This document shows positions 44,480 to 52,526 of a stretch of 64,000 nucleotides of DNA, in pieces (the first letter of the stretch is position 1; the number at the start of each line of letters is the position of its first letter). The stretch comes from JBHHUI01 sp965248775 (GTDB lineage Bacteria > Chloroflexota > Anaerolineae > Anaerolineales > JBHHUI01): NCBI GenBank assembly GCA_965248775.1, contig OZ252150.1, positions 6,262,001-6,326,000 on the forward strand, read 5' to 3'. A model generated the notes under the pieces. It was not told where the DNA came from, did no database searches, and saw nothing but the letters and a program-made list of their open reading frames with translations. A program made the position numbers and the translations under genes.

Positions 44480-45277
44480 ATGGAAACCACTTTTGACCGG
44501 GCGCAAATTGCGCAGCGCTATTTTGAAGAAGAGTTCCTAACCAACGGGGATGTCGCCGCCAAGCTCCATTGCTCTAAACGATACGTCCAACGCCTACGAG
44601 AAACTATGCGCGCAGACGTGGCGGTGCTACGTATGCTGCACGATGGACAGATCAGCGCAACAGTTGTCCGTGCGGTGGGCAAGGCTTCACGGGATCAGCA
44701 ACCTCGTCTGGCGGAGATCGCTGCCGAGCACCGCTTGAGTGCGGTGGATGTTCGAGAGCTTGTGAAACATATGAAAAGTACAGAGACCGACCCCGACGAA
44801 GCTGCATCGATGCTTGGGATGCTCATTCCAACAACGGAGGGGAGCATGAAAACTAAATCGCCTGGCGCCATCAGGGAACGACTCGGAATAATATTCTCTG
44901 ATTATGATCAGTCCACGTTGCGGGCAGTGGCGGCTGCGACGAGTAAGAGAGGCGCTACCGGGAGAAGCGCTGAAGCCGCGGGGCTGATCGTTGTCGGCGA
45001 ACACGAACCATTCCCGCCGACGATGGACGCGATAGAAAGAGCATCCGCGGCGATCGAGATGGCTATCTCCGTGGAGTACAAAAGTATCGTTGGCATGGCC
45101 CTGCGCGCTGCGAGGCTGCGGGCCACAATTCGCGACGCGATAAAAGCAGAAGGGGACGACATCCCCGAGCCTTGTCGATTTATGTTCCAGTCGCTGGGAA
45201 AGATGTATGCGCAACTGGGCGAGGCCGGCGGCCTGAACCCAGTCGAGGCACGCAAGCAACCTCTGGAGGTCCAATGA
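44480..45277 (+). CDS. ParB-like HTH and C-terminal domains without the nuclease/CTPase domain
   Basis: 265 residues paralogous to the C-terminal two thirds of the preceding protein: HTH region (FLTNGDVAAKLHCSKRYVQR; LHDGQISATVVRAVGKAS; VDVRELVKHMKST) and the C-terminal domain (IFSDYDQSTLRAVAAATSK; CRFMFQSLGKMYAQLGEAGG). The N-terminal ParB domain is missing, but a separate gene for exactly that domain follows with a four-base overlap. The pair looks like a split, order-swapped ParB. Confidence 0.75.
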   Translation: METTFDRAQIAQRYFEEEFLTNGDVAAKLHCSKRYVQRLRETMRADVAVLRMLHDGQISATVVRAVGKASRDQQPRLAEIAAEHRLSAVDVRELVKHMKSTETDPDEAASMLGMLIPTTEGSMKTKSPGAIRERLGIIFSDYDQSTLRAVAAATSKRGATGRSAEAAGLIVVGEHEPFPPTMDAIERASAAIEMAISVEYKSIVGMALRAARLRATIRDAIKAEGDDIPEPCRFMFQSLGKMYAQLGEAGGLNPVEARKQPLEVQ

Positions 45278-45642
45278 GTACGACTACGATCCACGCAATA
45301 CCGCTGAGCGCGGTTGTAAGAGATAGCCCGGCTAATAGCCGTGCGCCGTTCAACCCACGCAATAGCGAGGACGATAAGGTTCTTGTAGAGAGCATACAAG
45401 CACTTGGGCAGATCTATCCTGTATGTCTGTGGTTATTCCTGCCGGGAAAATTTCAGATTGTGTATGGCCATCGGCGTATCGCTGCACTGCGTCACCTGGG
45501 AAGAGATTCCGTGGATGCAGTGTTATGGGACGAGGAGCCCGATCCACGGGCATTGATGGATGCTTATGTGGTAGAGAATGCAAAGCTGCTACCTTCTGCC
45601 GCAGAAAAAGAAGAGCAAGTGCAATTGGTGCAGCAGATTTAA
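45274..45642 (+). CDS. Stand-alone ParB N-terminal domain protein
   Basis: 122 residues: IHAIPLSAVVRDSPANSRAP, SIQALGQIYPVCLWLFL and FQIVYGHRRIAALRHLGRDS, the ParB/Srx core, then ENAKLLPSAAEKEEQVQLVQ. ATG overlaps the previous stop (ATGA), so translation is coupled. TAA at 45640-45642 is followed in the same frame by ERAEEESPEHLGRANGRY and TGA (45697-45699), which reads as natural ParB continuation, so the TAA may be a nonsense mutation. It lacks an HTH of its own. Confidence 0.75.
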   Translation: MSTTTIHAIPLSAVVRDSPANSRAPFNPRNSEDDKVLVESIQALGQIYPVCLWLFLPGKFQIVYGHRRIAALRHLGRDSVDAVLWDEEPDPRALMDAYVVENAKLLPSAAEKEEQVQLVQQI

Positions 45643-45736
45643 GAGCGAGCCGAAGAAGAGAGTCCGGAGCATTTAGGTCGCGCGAACGGTCGCTATTGAC
45701 CCAAGATAGCGACGCCAGGCGAGGAGGATGCAGCGT

Positions 45737-46708
45737 ATGTTCAAGTTTCGCCCAGTTAGGCGCTTGCGCAGCATCCTCGTGACTGGCGCCCTCCTGGCTT
45801 TGCTCAGCGGAGCGCTGTTTAATGGCAAAGCTATCAGCGCATTCGCGCAAAAGGCTGTAAATCTACGCACAGGCGACTCGCAAGTGCCCGGAGTTGGCCC
45901 CCCCGGAGAATTGCCCTCCGTAGATCTGGGAACTATCGACCCAGTGCAGTCTCCCATACCGACCCAGTTCGCTCGGTACTGGGCTGGACTGCGCGAACCT
46001 AATGCGACCGTGTTTGGCGTAGATCCACAGGATCTGCCGTTCGTCAAAGAAGGGCTCAATCTGTTTCAACAACTCATCGAGTTTGTTGTCGGAGGTATTG
46101 CACAGTCCAGTGGCGGACTGCACTGGGCCGATACGTTGGAATCGCCGCCGGACGGGTCTGAGCGCACAATCCCGCGGATGGGCGAGTCTCAAGAGCAAAT
46201 CGTTGTCGAGGAGAATCCCCCTTCCCTATCCAACGAACCGGTGATTGCTCAGGTATCGCGCGTAATTGACGGCGATACGATCGATATTCTTCTGAACGAT
46301 GAAACTTTTCGCGTTCGTTATATTGGCGTCAATACGCCAGAGACCGATGAGGCTTGTTTCGAAGAAGCCACCGCGGCCAATGGGAGTCTGGTTGCCGGTC
46401 AAACAGTTTCGCTATTCATCGACACCCGCGAAACCGATCAGTATGGACGGTTATTACGATATGTGTACGTTGGCGACTTGTTCGTGAATGCGCGCCTGGT
46501 CGCAGCGGGATATGCAGAAGCCGTCGCCTACCCTCCAGACCCAGTACCGAGCGAACTGGGTCGGTACCCAGTCACGAACCCAGACGCGGACAAGACTGGA
46601 CGCGGTGCACTGGGTCGTGATACGCAGTACGCCGACTATCTAGAAACTCTGGAAACAGAAGCACGTGCTGCGGGACTTGGCTGCCACGCCAGCGGAGTCT
46701 TTGATTAA
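45737..46708 (+). CDS. Secreted thermonuclease-like (SNase) protein carrying palindromic elements
   Basis: ATG 45737 is well spaced from GAGGAGG. A Sec signal peptide (LRSILVTGALLALLSGALF, probable cut after SAFA) precedes a Pro-rich region and an SNase domain (about residues 175-320): VIDGDTIDIL, VRYIGVNTPETDE, TRETDQYGRLLRYVYVGD, LVAAGYAEAVAYPPD and YADYLETLETEARAAGLGC. It would hydrolyse extracellular nucleic acid. Three palindromic elements lie in the frame; the one at 46540-46620 separates YPPD from TQYADYLE, neighbours in homologues. All keep the frame open. Confidence 0.85.
   Translation: MFKFRPVRRLRSILVTGALLALLSGALFNGKAISAFAQKAVNLRTGDSQVPGVGPPGELPSVDLGTIDPVQSPIPTQFARYWAGLREPNATVFGVDPQDLPFVKEGLNLFQQLIEFVVGGIAQSSGGLHWADTLESPPDGSERTIPRMGESQEQIVVEENPPSLSNEPVIAQVSRVIDGDTIDILLNDETFRVRYIGVNTPETDEACFEEATAANGSLVAGQTVSLFIDTRETDQYGRLLRYVYVGDLFVNARLVAAGYAEAVAYPPDPVPSELGRYPVTNPDADKTGRGALGRDTQYADYLETLETEARAAGLGCHASGVFD
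45940..45992. repeat. Palindromic element 1 in the nuclease gene (TACCGA variant, nested)
   Basis: Outer CCCAGT-GCAGTC (45940-45951) pairs with ACTGGG...GACTGC (45978-45992). Inside is TACCGA-CCCAGT-TCGGTA-CTGGG (45957-45983), the reverse complement of the unit at 46540. Read as protein it gives PVQSPIPTQFARYWAGL. Confidence 0.75.
46103..46127. repeat. Palindromic element 2 in the nuclease gene
   Basis: CAGTCC (46103), CCAGT, GGACTG (46115) and ACTGGG (46122) in alternating order. The unit matches the one near 19480-19503 except for the loop bases (TGGC versus TAAAG). Confidence 0.7.
46540..46620. repeat. Palindromic elements 3 in the nuclease gene (TACCGA and TCACGA variants, in frame)
   Basis: CCCAGT-TACCGA-GCGA-ACTGGG-TCGGTA (46540-46566) adjoins CCCAGT-TCACGA ... 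ACTGGG-TCGTGA (46567-46620), the latter containing a nested ACCCAGACGCGG insertion. The block is 81 bases, 27 codons, and has no stop in the coding frame. Confidence 0.8.
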
Positions 46709-46752
46709 TTCATGCCAAATAACAGTGCATTTTGCGATTTTCGCGGACATCT

Positions 46753-46878
46753 GTTATTGTGAATTTAGTGCACTTTAGAGGCGTGGAAGATGAGCCCGTC
46801 GTAGACCCTTTCTGCGGCGCCGGGTACATTGAATTCGTGGCCTCGCTGGCGAGAAATACAGTCGCCGATACAAGCTAG
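46753..46878 (+). pseudogene. Methyltransferase motif fragment (THUMP/UPF0020-like)
   Basis: The frame encodes FRGVEDEPVVDPFCGAGYIE, then FVASLARNTVADTS and TAG. PVVDPFCGxGxIxIxxAxxARN is the SAM-binding motif of RNA/DNA N-methyltransferases of the UPF0020 type. The rest is absent. It lies in the gap between the nuclease and LysM genes; the remaining bases to 47040 hold only a CGACCAC/GTGGTCG hairpin near 46939-46957. Confidence 0.45.
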
Positions 46879-47040
46879 CCTGACTTTGTTGACGCATCCC
46901 CTTGCGCCAACAACTTTATGTTAGCGACGGGAACGATGCCAGGGCGACCACTTTTCGTGGTCGTGGTGATGGCGCTAGAAGACTCCAATCTGTCTTTCGA
47001 GACGAAAAAACAACCTATTTGAGGCAAACGCAGCGCTCTC

Positions 47041-47076
47041 GCGTTTATCGCTGCGTTTATCCCCCCCTGTTATGCT
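47041..47076 (+). promoter_or_regulatory. Shared promoter motif P1, copy 2 (LysM gene)
   Basis: The GCGTTTATC-GCT-GCGTTTATC core (47041-47061), nine bases, TATGCT (47071-47076). It lies 44 bp before the LysM start codon. Confidence 0.7.
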
Positions 47077-47120
47077 TTTTCCGCTAGCCGCTGAAAAGGC
47101 AGCCTTCTTGGGAGGAACCT

Positions 47121-47933
47121 TTGAAGTTTTGTTTTAACCAATTCTCGACGTCGGCCCGCCAGGCAATAATCGTATTGCTTTCAATCCTGCTGGCGGCAAC
47201 TGGATTATTCGCCGGCGTCCAAACTACGACACTGTCTGATTCCGGCGCATACGCAGCACTTGCCGGAAGTCACAATGCTGCGCAGTGCTGCATAGGTATC
47301 CCCGTTCCACAACCGAGCGAAGGACTGACGACGCCGAGCACGTACACGGTGCAACGCGGTGACACGCTCACAAGTATCGCCGCCCGCTTCGGGACGGGCG
47401 TAGCAGCAATTCTGAACGTCAATCAACTGGCCAATCCGGATCTTTTGTATATTGGCCAGACATTGGCGCTGCCATCCGGATCCGTGCCCGCCCCGCAGCA
47501 ACCGCAGGCCCATGCTCTGCAGACGCGCATCTACGGATCACCCGAATTCGTTGCCGCCATCGAAGCCACATTGACATGGCTGGCGGAAAACGACCCAGAT
47601 GCGCTGGCGCGCGTGCGGGTTTACGTCGATAAAATCTCGATTGAAACGCGCCCGGGCTACGGAGGCAAGTATTACGTCACGGACAATGGCAACTGGTGTG
47701 AAATCAATACTATCCTGGCTGATTTGATGACCATGCTCTACGTCTTGTACCACGAGGCGAGCCATTGTTATCAGTTTGCCGTCCAGGGCTATGCGGGGAA
47801 TTACGCTTCGCATGAAGCTTTTGCGTACGGTGAGCAAATCGACTTCATGCGCCGGCACGATTACGCCCTGTTTTCTATCGATCCCTATGAACAGAAACGC
47901 AATTACTTTGCAGCCCAGGCCGGCTTGAACTGA
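47121..47933 (+). CDS. Secreted LysM protein with an HExxH motif
   Basis: TTG start at 47121 with GGGAGG seven bases before. A signal peptide (AIIVLLSILLAATGLFAG) is followed by a LysM domain (about 72-117: YTVQRGDTLTSIAARFGTGV, LYIGQTLALPSG) that binds peptidoglycan or chitin-like glycans. The C-terminal domain has LYHEASHCYQFAV, an HExxH zinc signature, with a later EAFAYGEQ that may give the third ligand. A wall-anchored metallopeptidase is plausible but unproven. It heads a group of secreted-protein genes under motif P1. Confidence 0.78.
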   Translation: MKFCFNQFSTSARQAIIVLLSILLAATGLFAGVQTTTLSDSGAYAALAGSHNAAQCCIGIPVPQPSEGLTTPSTYTVQRGDTLTSIAARFGTGVAAILNVNQLANPDLLYIGQTLALPSGSVPAPQQPQAHALQTRIYGSPEFVAAIEATLTWLAENDPDALARVRVYVDKISIETRPGYGGKYYVTDNGNWCEINTILADLMTMLYVLYHEASHCYQFAVQGYAGNYASHEAFAYGEQIDFMRRHDYALFSIDPYEQKRNYFAAQAGLN

Positions 47934-48326
47934 AGACTGAATTAGATACGGAGAACTGAACTATGCCAATCCAATCAAAACGCTTCTTCATCTTGCTCCT
48001 GCTTTGGGCGCTTCTACTCGTGGGGTGCCAGCCCGGCGGCTCGCCGGCTGCACAGGAGAGGAGTGCAGAAATTACAGCACCTACTACAGCACCGTCAGAC
48101 GAGCTCAGGGAGCCCAACACACAAGTACCGGTGTTCACCGACACGCCCATCCCAACGGACATGTCCATTCCATCAGAGACGCCACCTCCTACACAAACGC
48201 CAGAACCGACCTCGTTTGAAATTTACTGGACAGTGCAACCTTTTGAAGCGAGTACCGGTGAATTAGCGTACAGGGTCGACCAGCCGGAGGTACTGGAGCT
48301 GGCCAAACTGCACTTCTGGGAAATCT

Positions 48327-49145
48327 GGTAGTGGTTACATGGTAACTGATGGGGACCACGCTGTATTGTAGTAATGGAGATACAACTTGAGTACAGCTTC
48401 ATGGTAAACGTCGGACTTGGAGAAAGAAAGAGTTTTGCGCACGAAGCGAGCCAGTCTCTGGCGCAAGGTGTTGTTCCAGCGTTCCACGTGAGATGTCTGG
48501 CCGCTTTCTTTGCCGACACTTTGGTGAGTGTCGTTTGGTAAAACCTTCTGGTAAGCGTGCCAGAAGTCGCTGAAGGAGCAACACGCTTTGTAGGATGCTG
48601 GGATGGATTTCCATAACGCGCGACAACTTTTTTCACTGCGGTCGCCAATAAAATAGGCCACCACTTGGCGCGTGCGCCGACACAGCGCGACCCATATCCA
48701 ACGTTTATCGTTTTTTGTGCGTACAAATGACCATAATTCATCCAATTCCAGCACATCATCCGTTTTTACGGTTTCTAAAGTGTCAGCCAGGTTCGGCATA
48801 GCGCCGGCCTTCTCCAGAATCCAGCGTGCTAATGTCTGCCGCGCGATGCCAAAGATGCGCTCAATGCCGCGCATACTGGCTCGCTCTCGATAGGTGCGTA
48901 GGACAAATTCTCTGATGAACTCAGGATAAGAACGGCTTTGCGGTTCCAACATTCCATAAGCGGCGCAATCGAGACAATGAAACTTCTGACCGCCTTTATA
49001 GTCTGTACCATTCTTGACAATGTTGAGGCTCCTGCACTTTGAACACTCATGCGTGATGACACTCTGGATCATTTTGGCGCTCCTCTGTTTGGCAGGCCAA
49101 CAACTTACTTTTTCCAGACTCATCAGTCAACATGTAACCACTACC
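48327..49145 (-). mobile_element. IS1-family insertion sequence, copy 1 (819 bp)
   Basis: Ends share GGTAGTGGTTACATG as inverted repeat; 8-bp target duplication GGAAATCT at 48319-48326 and 49146-49153. It contains an intact single-frame transposase. A second copy at 62536 differs by one base in a homopolymer. Confidence 0.93.
48335..49123 (-). CDS. IS1-family transposase (single frame)
   Basis: 262 residues combining InsA- and InsB-like parts: a zinc-finger CSKCRSLNIVKNGTDYKGGQ with later FHCLDC, an HTH (MRGIERIFGIARQTLARWIL) and a DDE core (LELDELWSFVRTKNDKRWIW; VVAYFIGDRS; FSDFWHAYQKVLP; HVERWNNTLRQRLARFVRKT). Six T on the plus strand (48628-48633) keep one frame. Intact. Confidence 0.93.
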   Translation of the reverse strand: MSLEKVSCWPAKQRSAKMIQSVITHECSKCRSLNIVKNGTDYKGGQKFHCLDCAAYGMLEPQSRSYPEFIREFVLRTYRERASMRGIERIFGIARQTLARWILEKAGAMPNLADTLETVKTDDVLELDELWSFVRTKNDKRWIWVALCRRTRQVVAYFIGDRSEKSCRALWKSIPASYKACCSFSDFWHAYQKVLPNDTHQSVGKESGQTSHVERWNNTLRQRLARFVRKTLSFSKSDVYHEAVLKLYLHYYNTAWSPSVTM

Positions 49146-49611
49146 GGAAATCTATACGTACTTCTCCTGGCAGGATGGGCTACCAAGCCTCGAGAAACTG
49201 GAAGCGGACTTGATGGGATTGGCCGTGCCGGGGGATGAAGAAAGTGGCGCACAAGCAATATTGGCAGGAGTCAAGAATGACTATGAAAACGGGTCGTTTG
49301 GCCGATACACGCTGCCCACCGAGTACACCTGGCGTGACGACCGCATAGGTTTCTCGCCGAGTGGACACCTTGTGATCCTGGCGCTGGAAATCCCGGCTGG
49401 CGCTCAGATAGGCGAGAGAGTTGACATCGGAACAGGCGAAGTTGTAGCAGGCGAGGCGTGGCCTCATTATCTGCGAAAAATGACTCTGGAGTGGGATGTA
49501 AATCAGGGACGCTGGTTAGTTGTCGCAGAGGCGTTCGAGGTCCTGGAAGAGTAAATTCGTGTGTCATCTAAAGACGACTGAGAAAACAACTCAATTGAAA
49601 CGGATATCTCC

Positions 49612-50403
49612 ATGCAACAAGAACATTTTGGTCTGACACAACGGGACCCACGCGGTCGGCTGCGCATATCTACCATTGGTCTCGTCGCCATAGGTGCCGT
49701 CCTATTCACCTTCGTAGTCGGCACCTTACTCGCCATCGTAAAAATCACGAATCGGGATTTGAAGCCATTACCCACAACTGTCGCTGCCTCCAATCCACTT
49801 GCACCTGTCGAGCTGGCATCGATCCTCGATGCTGAGCCGGAAAATTTCACGCCGTTAGAACCGGTCGAAACGCTTGTGCTTGAAAACGCCCCACCCTATC
49901 CGATCTATTGGACGGTGCTGCCCCTGGAACTCAGCAACGGTGAAACAAGTTATACGATCGCACAACCGGAAGTACTGGATGCGGTGAAGGCCAATTTCCT
50001 TGAAAGCTACGTGTACACACTCTTTAGCAACGGTCTGCCGGAGATGGCGCAATTTGAACAAGACCTGCCCCGCCTAACAATCGACGGACCTGCGCGTCTG
50101 GAGATCCTTGGCACGGTCACTTCGTATTACGAAGCCGGCGCATATTGGCGCAGCAGCCCCCCACAGAATATCTCCATCGGGACAGAGACGATCCATTTCA
50201 CTGCTGACGGCTCCGCCGTCACCATCGCGGCCTTCCTGCCGCCAGGTGCACTCAACCGCGAGCAAGTAAACATCGAAACAGGTGCGATCCTGGCAACAGA
50301 AGTATCCCCTGCTCTTCTTCTAGAAGCGCTATTGCGATGGGACGTGAACCAGGGACGCTGGCTGCTGGCAAGACAGAATACGGCCTATCCAGGGCAAGGA
50401 TAA
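49612..50403 (+). CDS. Membrane-anchored extracytoplasmic protein, paralogue of the lipoprotein
   Basis: 263 residues. A cytoplasmic N-terminus (QQEHFGLTQRDPRGRLRIST) and one transmembrane helix (IGLVAIGAVLFTFVVGTLLA) precede an outer domain with PIYWTVLPLELSNGETSYTI, QPEVLDAVKANFLESYVYTL, FSNGLPEMAQFEQDLPRL and LLRWDVNQGRWLLARQN. The outer domain matches the IS1-split lipoprotein. I do not recognise the family. It lies in the secreted-protein group between nuclease and Tad loci. Confidence 0.75.
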   Translation: MQQEHFGLTQRDPRGRLRISTIGLVAIGAVLFTFVVGTLLAIVKITNRDLKPLPTTVAASNPLAPVELASILDAEPENFTPLEPVETLVLENAPPYPIYWTVLPLELSNGETSYTIAQPEVLDAVKANFLESYVYTLFSNGLPEMAQFEQDLPRLTIDGPARLEILGTVTSYYEAGAYWRSSPPQNISIGTETIHFTADGSAVTIAAFLPPGALNREQVNIETGAILATEVSPALLLEALLRWDVNQGRWLLARQNTAYPGQG

Positions 50404-50475
50404 ACACGAGTTCATGCACGAGACACCCCGAGATCGTCTTTACCGTCGCACACATGGCGCAAACAAGCCTCCGGT

Positions 50476-50533
50476 GCAAACAAAACGCACGAGGATCAGA
50501 CGAGGATTTGGAAGCCGATATTCTTGCTAGGAT
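50476..50533 (+). promoter_or_regulatory. Shared promoter motif P2, copy 2 (Cys/Asp-rich gene)
   Basis: The same 36 bases as at 42051 (50476-50511), 15 bases, then CTAGGAT (50527-50533). It lies 40 bp upstream of the ATG at 50574. Confidence 0.7.
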
Positions 50534-50573
50534 GAATGCGATGAGAACATTCGGTAGAGATGGGAGTAAGACG

Positions 50574-52019
50574 ATGCAATACAAGCTGTTGAAATTTGCC
50601 CTAACGACAGCTGCATGTTTTTGTGCTCTTATACTCGCCTCGCCCGTGTCGGCAGACGGTGGCACAGGGTTAGGTAGCGTCGGTGTATCAACATCCACCA
50701 ATGGCGAAAAGTGCGAGCTTGGCTACGCACTCGGCGGCTTCAGCGGTGGTGCTGGAACAGATTGGATACCGTATGGAACCGACGGTTCAATCGCGCGCTG
50801 GGGAGACCACGACGGAGACGGTGAGACGGGTGATCTCCAAATCGAAACTTCGAGCGGGAGAACTATCACCCTCTTGTGGCAGGCAGTCTACATTTGTGAA
50901 GTGATCGACTGTAGCAATCCGGCAGGTAACGGCGACGACGATGGCGGCGACACGTGTGTTCCTGGAACTCCAGGTTGTGACGATGGTGGCAATCCGTGTG
51001 TTCCCGGCTCTCCAGGTTGTGATGACGATGGCAATCCGTGTGTACCCGGCTCTCCAGGTTGTGATGACGATGGCGAACCATGTGAACCAGGTTCTCCGGG
51101 TTGTGATGACGATGGCGAACCATGCGAACCCGGTACGCCCGGTTGTAATGAGGACGATGAATCCTGTGAGCCCGGCTCCCCCGGATGCGAGACCGCTGGC
51201 AACAGTGGCGGCAATCCCGGTATCGCTTCCGGAGGGCCCCCCGATTCGCCACCGGGCTGCACCAATCGACGTCTGACCGAATATGGCATGGAGTGCCAAT
51301 TGACCTGCCCGGCCTATCCCGTTACAGGCGGCGGTGTCGCCTGCCTGGATGTCATCCGACAGCCCTACCCGCGCGGCATGGTGACTGTCCCCAACTATTA
51401 CACCCTCAACGGTCCGTGGATAAATCAGGGAGCCGTCGCATCCTGCCCTGATCCTGACGTCGAGTTTCCCATGGTCACCAACTCCAGTGTGCGCATCGAC
51501 TTCCGGCTGCGTCAGGACACACCACCCGCCTGGCGGTTCGACGAACGGCCCTGGAATATTGTTAACCATGATGCGACGAACGAAGCCTATGGCACGCTCG
51601 TCGAGCACACCTACGATACATCTTCCTTTAGCACGTTCGAAGGCGATAAGCCTTACAACGGTCCGTCATTGACCGAAGAGCTGCTCTCCTCCTATCAAGT
51701 GCAGGTTTTTACCTGGTGGGATGGATTTGTAATTACGAGGTGGGACTCCTGGGGTTGGGATTATTCATACGAAACCAGGGAGGTATGTGATGAATTTGGT
51801 GTTTGTTCGGAACAGGAATTCGAAGTGAGCCGCGAGTATGTCTATCGTGGCCCGCAGAAAAACACCGAACAAGTCGACCTGCGCACACTGGGCTACCCCT
51901 CATCGTCCATGTTCAGCGATCTGGCCTGGGACAGTCGTCAGGAACCGATCTTTCCTTATCACTGTCGCGTTATTCCCACACCGATTATCGAAGTGCAATC
52001 GATCCTGGTCGGACCCTGA
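50574..52019 (+). CDS. Secreted protein with Cys/Pro/Gly/Asp tandem repeats
   Basis: ATG 50574 follows GGGAG. A signal peptide (LKFALTTAACFCALILASPV, probable cut after VSA) is followed by a Gly/Asp-rich region (WGDHDGDGETGD, possibly calcium binding), six 14-residue repeats C-x-P-G-x-P-G-C-D-D-D-G-x-P (about 128-211), and a ~260-residue C-terminal domain rich in Trp/Tyr (VFTWWDGFVITRWDSWGWDY). It is probably a cell-surface adhesin or sheath component; I know no family for the C-terminal domain. It has its own P2-type promoter. Confidence 0.75.
   Translation: MQYKLLKFALTTAACFCALILASPVSADGGTGLGSVGVSTSTNGEKCELGYALGGFSGGAGTDWIPYGTDGSIARWGDHDGDGETGDLQIETSSGRTITLLWQAVYICEVIDCSNPAGNGDDDGGDTCVPGTPGCDDGGNPCVPGSPGCDDDGNPCVPGSPGCDDDGEPCEPGSPGCDDDGEPCEPGTPGCNEDDESCEPGSPGCETAGNSGGNPGIASGGPPDSPPGCTNRRLTEYGMECQLTCPAYPVTGGGVACLDVIRQPYPRGMVTVPNYYTLNGPWINQGAVASCPDPDVEFPMVTNSSVRIDFRLRQDTPPAWRFDERPWNIVNHDATNEAYGTLVEHTYDTSSFSTFEGDKPYNGPSLTEELLSSYQVQVFTWWDGFVITRWDSWGWDYSYETREVCDEFGVCSEQEFEVSREYVYRGPQKNTEQVDLRTLGYPSSSMFSDLAWDSRQEPIFPYHCRVIPTPIIEVQSILVGP
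50955..51197 (+). repeat. Six tandem 42-bp repeats in the Cys/Asp-rich gene
   Basis: Cys codons recur every 42 bases from 50955 to 51165. The middle units are nearly identical at DNA level (CCAGGTTGTGATGACGATGG), so copy number could change by slippage or recombination. Confidence 0.85.
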
Positions 52020-52035
52020 CCTTAGAGCACTAGCG

Positions 52036-52455
52036 ATGATTGAGACAGATCTACGTACACAGTATGAACAGGCGGTACAGGTGCCGGATTTTGCGTCTTT
52101 CCGTGCCCTGCGTCTGGCTGCGCATGCGCTTACGCGCAACGATGCGTTGGCGCAGGGCGGCAAGCCTCCGGTCCTGCCCGTCGTTGTGAAGATCGCGGCC
52201 GTGCTCATGGCCGCACAGCCGCAGTTATCAAGTCCGACCGCGCTGGCCGAAGCCGAAACACTGGCCAATACGCCGGGATTAGGGCAGGCACTGCTCGATA
52301 TTCAGTCCGGCTTGGACTTCCTTGTGACCGCAAGTGCAAGCCAAATGTTGGCGCACGACGGGCTACTCCGCGCCGCCGCCGAACACGTCGTCAGACGCCT
52401 GGCGAGCGACTCGGAGGCCCTGCGCGTGGAGCTTAGCGCTGGCAGTTTGCTCTGA
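52036..52455 (+). CDS. Hypothetical helical protein
   Basis: 139 residues, Ala/Leu-rich and helical throughout (FASFRALRLAAHALTRNDAL; VVKIAAVLMAAQPQLSSPTA; LLRAAAEHVVRRLASDSEAL). No signal peptide or membrane segment. It starts 17 bases after the Cys/Asp-rich gene, so it is co-transcribed. No domain recognised. Confidence 0.55.
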   Translation: MIETDLRTQYEQAVQVPDFASFRALRLAAHALTRNDALAQGGKPPVLPVVVKIAAVLMAAQPQLSSPTALAEAETLANTPGLGQALLDIQSGLDFLVTASASQMLAHDGLLRAAAEHVVRRLASDSEALRVELSAGSLL

Positions 52456-52526
52456 TTCTTCAATCTTGTGCCTGATTCTGCCAATTTCCCCGGAATTACA
52501 CCCGAAAACGCCGTTATAACAGTTTC

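Larger units (their letters stand above)
47963..49554 (+). pseudogene. Lipoprotein gene split by IS1
   Basis: The 5' part starts MPIQSKRFFILLLLWALLLV with lipobox LLVGC, a Thr/Pro-rich linker, and IYWTVQPFEASTGELAYRVD then QPEVLELAKLHFWEI. IS1 (48327-49145) follows. After it the frame resumes YTYFSWQDGLPSLEKLEADL and ends with LEWDVNQGRWLVVAEAFEVL. The joined ~256-residue protein is a paralogue of the next gene (shared IYWTV, QPEVL, GLP, DVNQGRWL). It would be lipid-anchored outside the cell; function unknown. Confidence 0.8.

Noticed and set aside
45200..45240. CTGGG...CCCAG in the second ParB as another palindromic element
   Set aside because: Only a five-base outer match with no second arm pair; it can be ordinary coding sequence.
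47268..47310. GCAGTGCTGCATAGGTATCC in the LysM gene as a degenerate palindromic element
   Set aside because: It resembles 19580-19602 only loosely and has no clear complementary arms.
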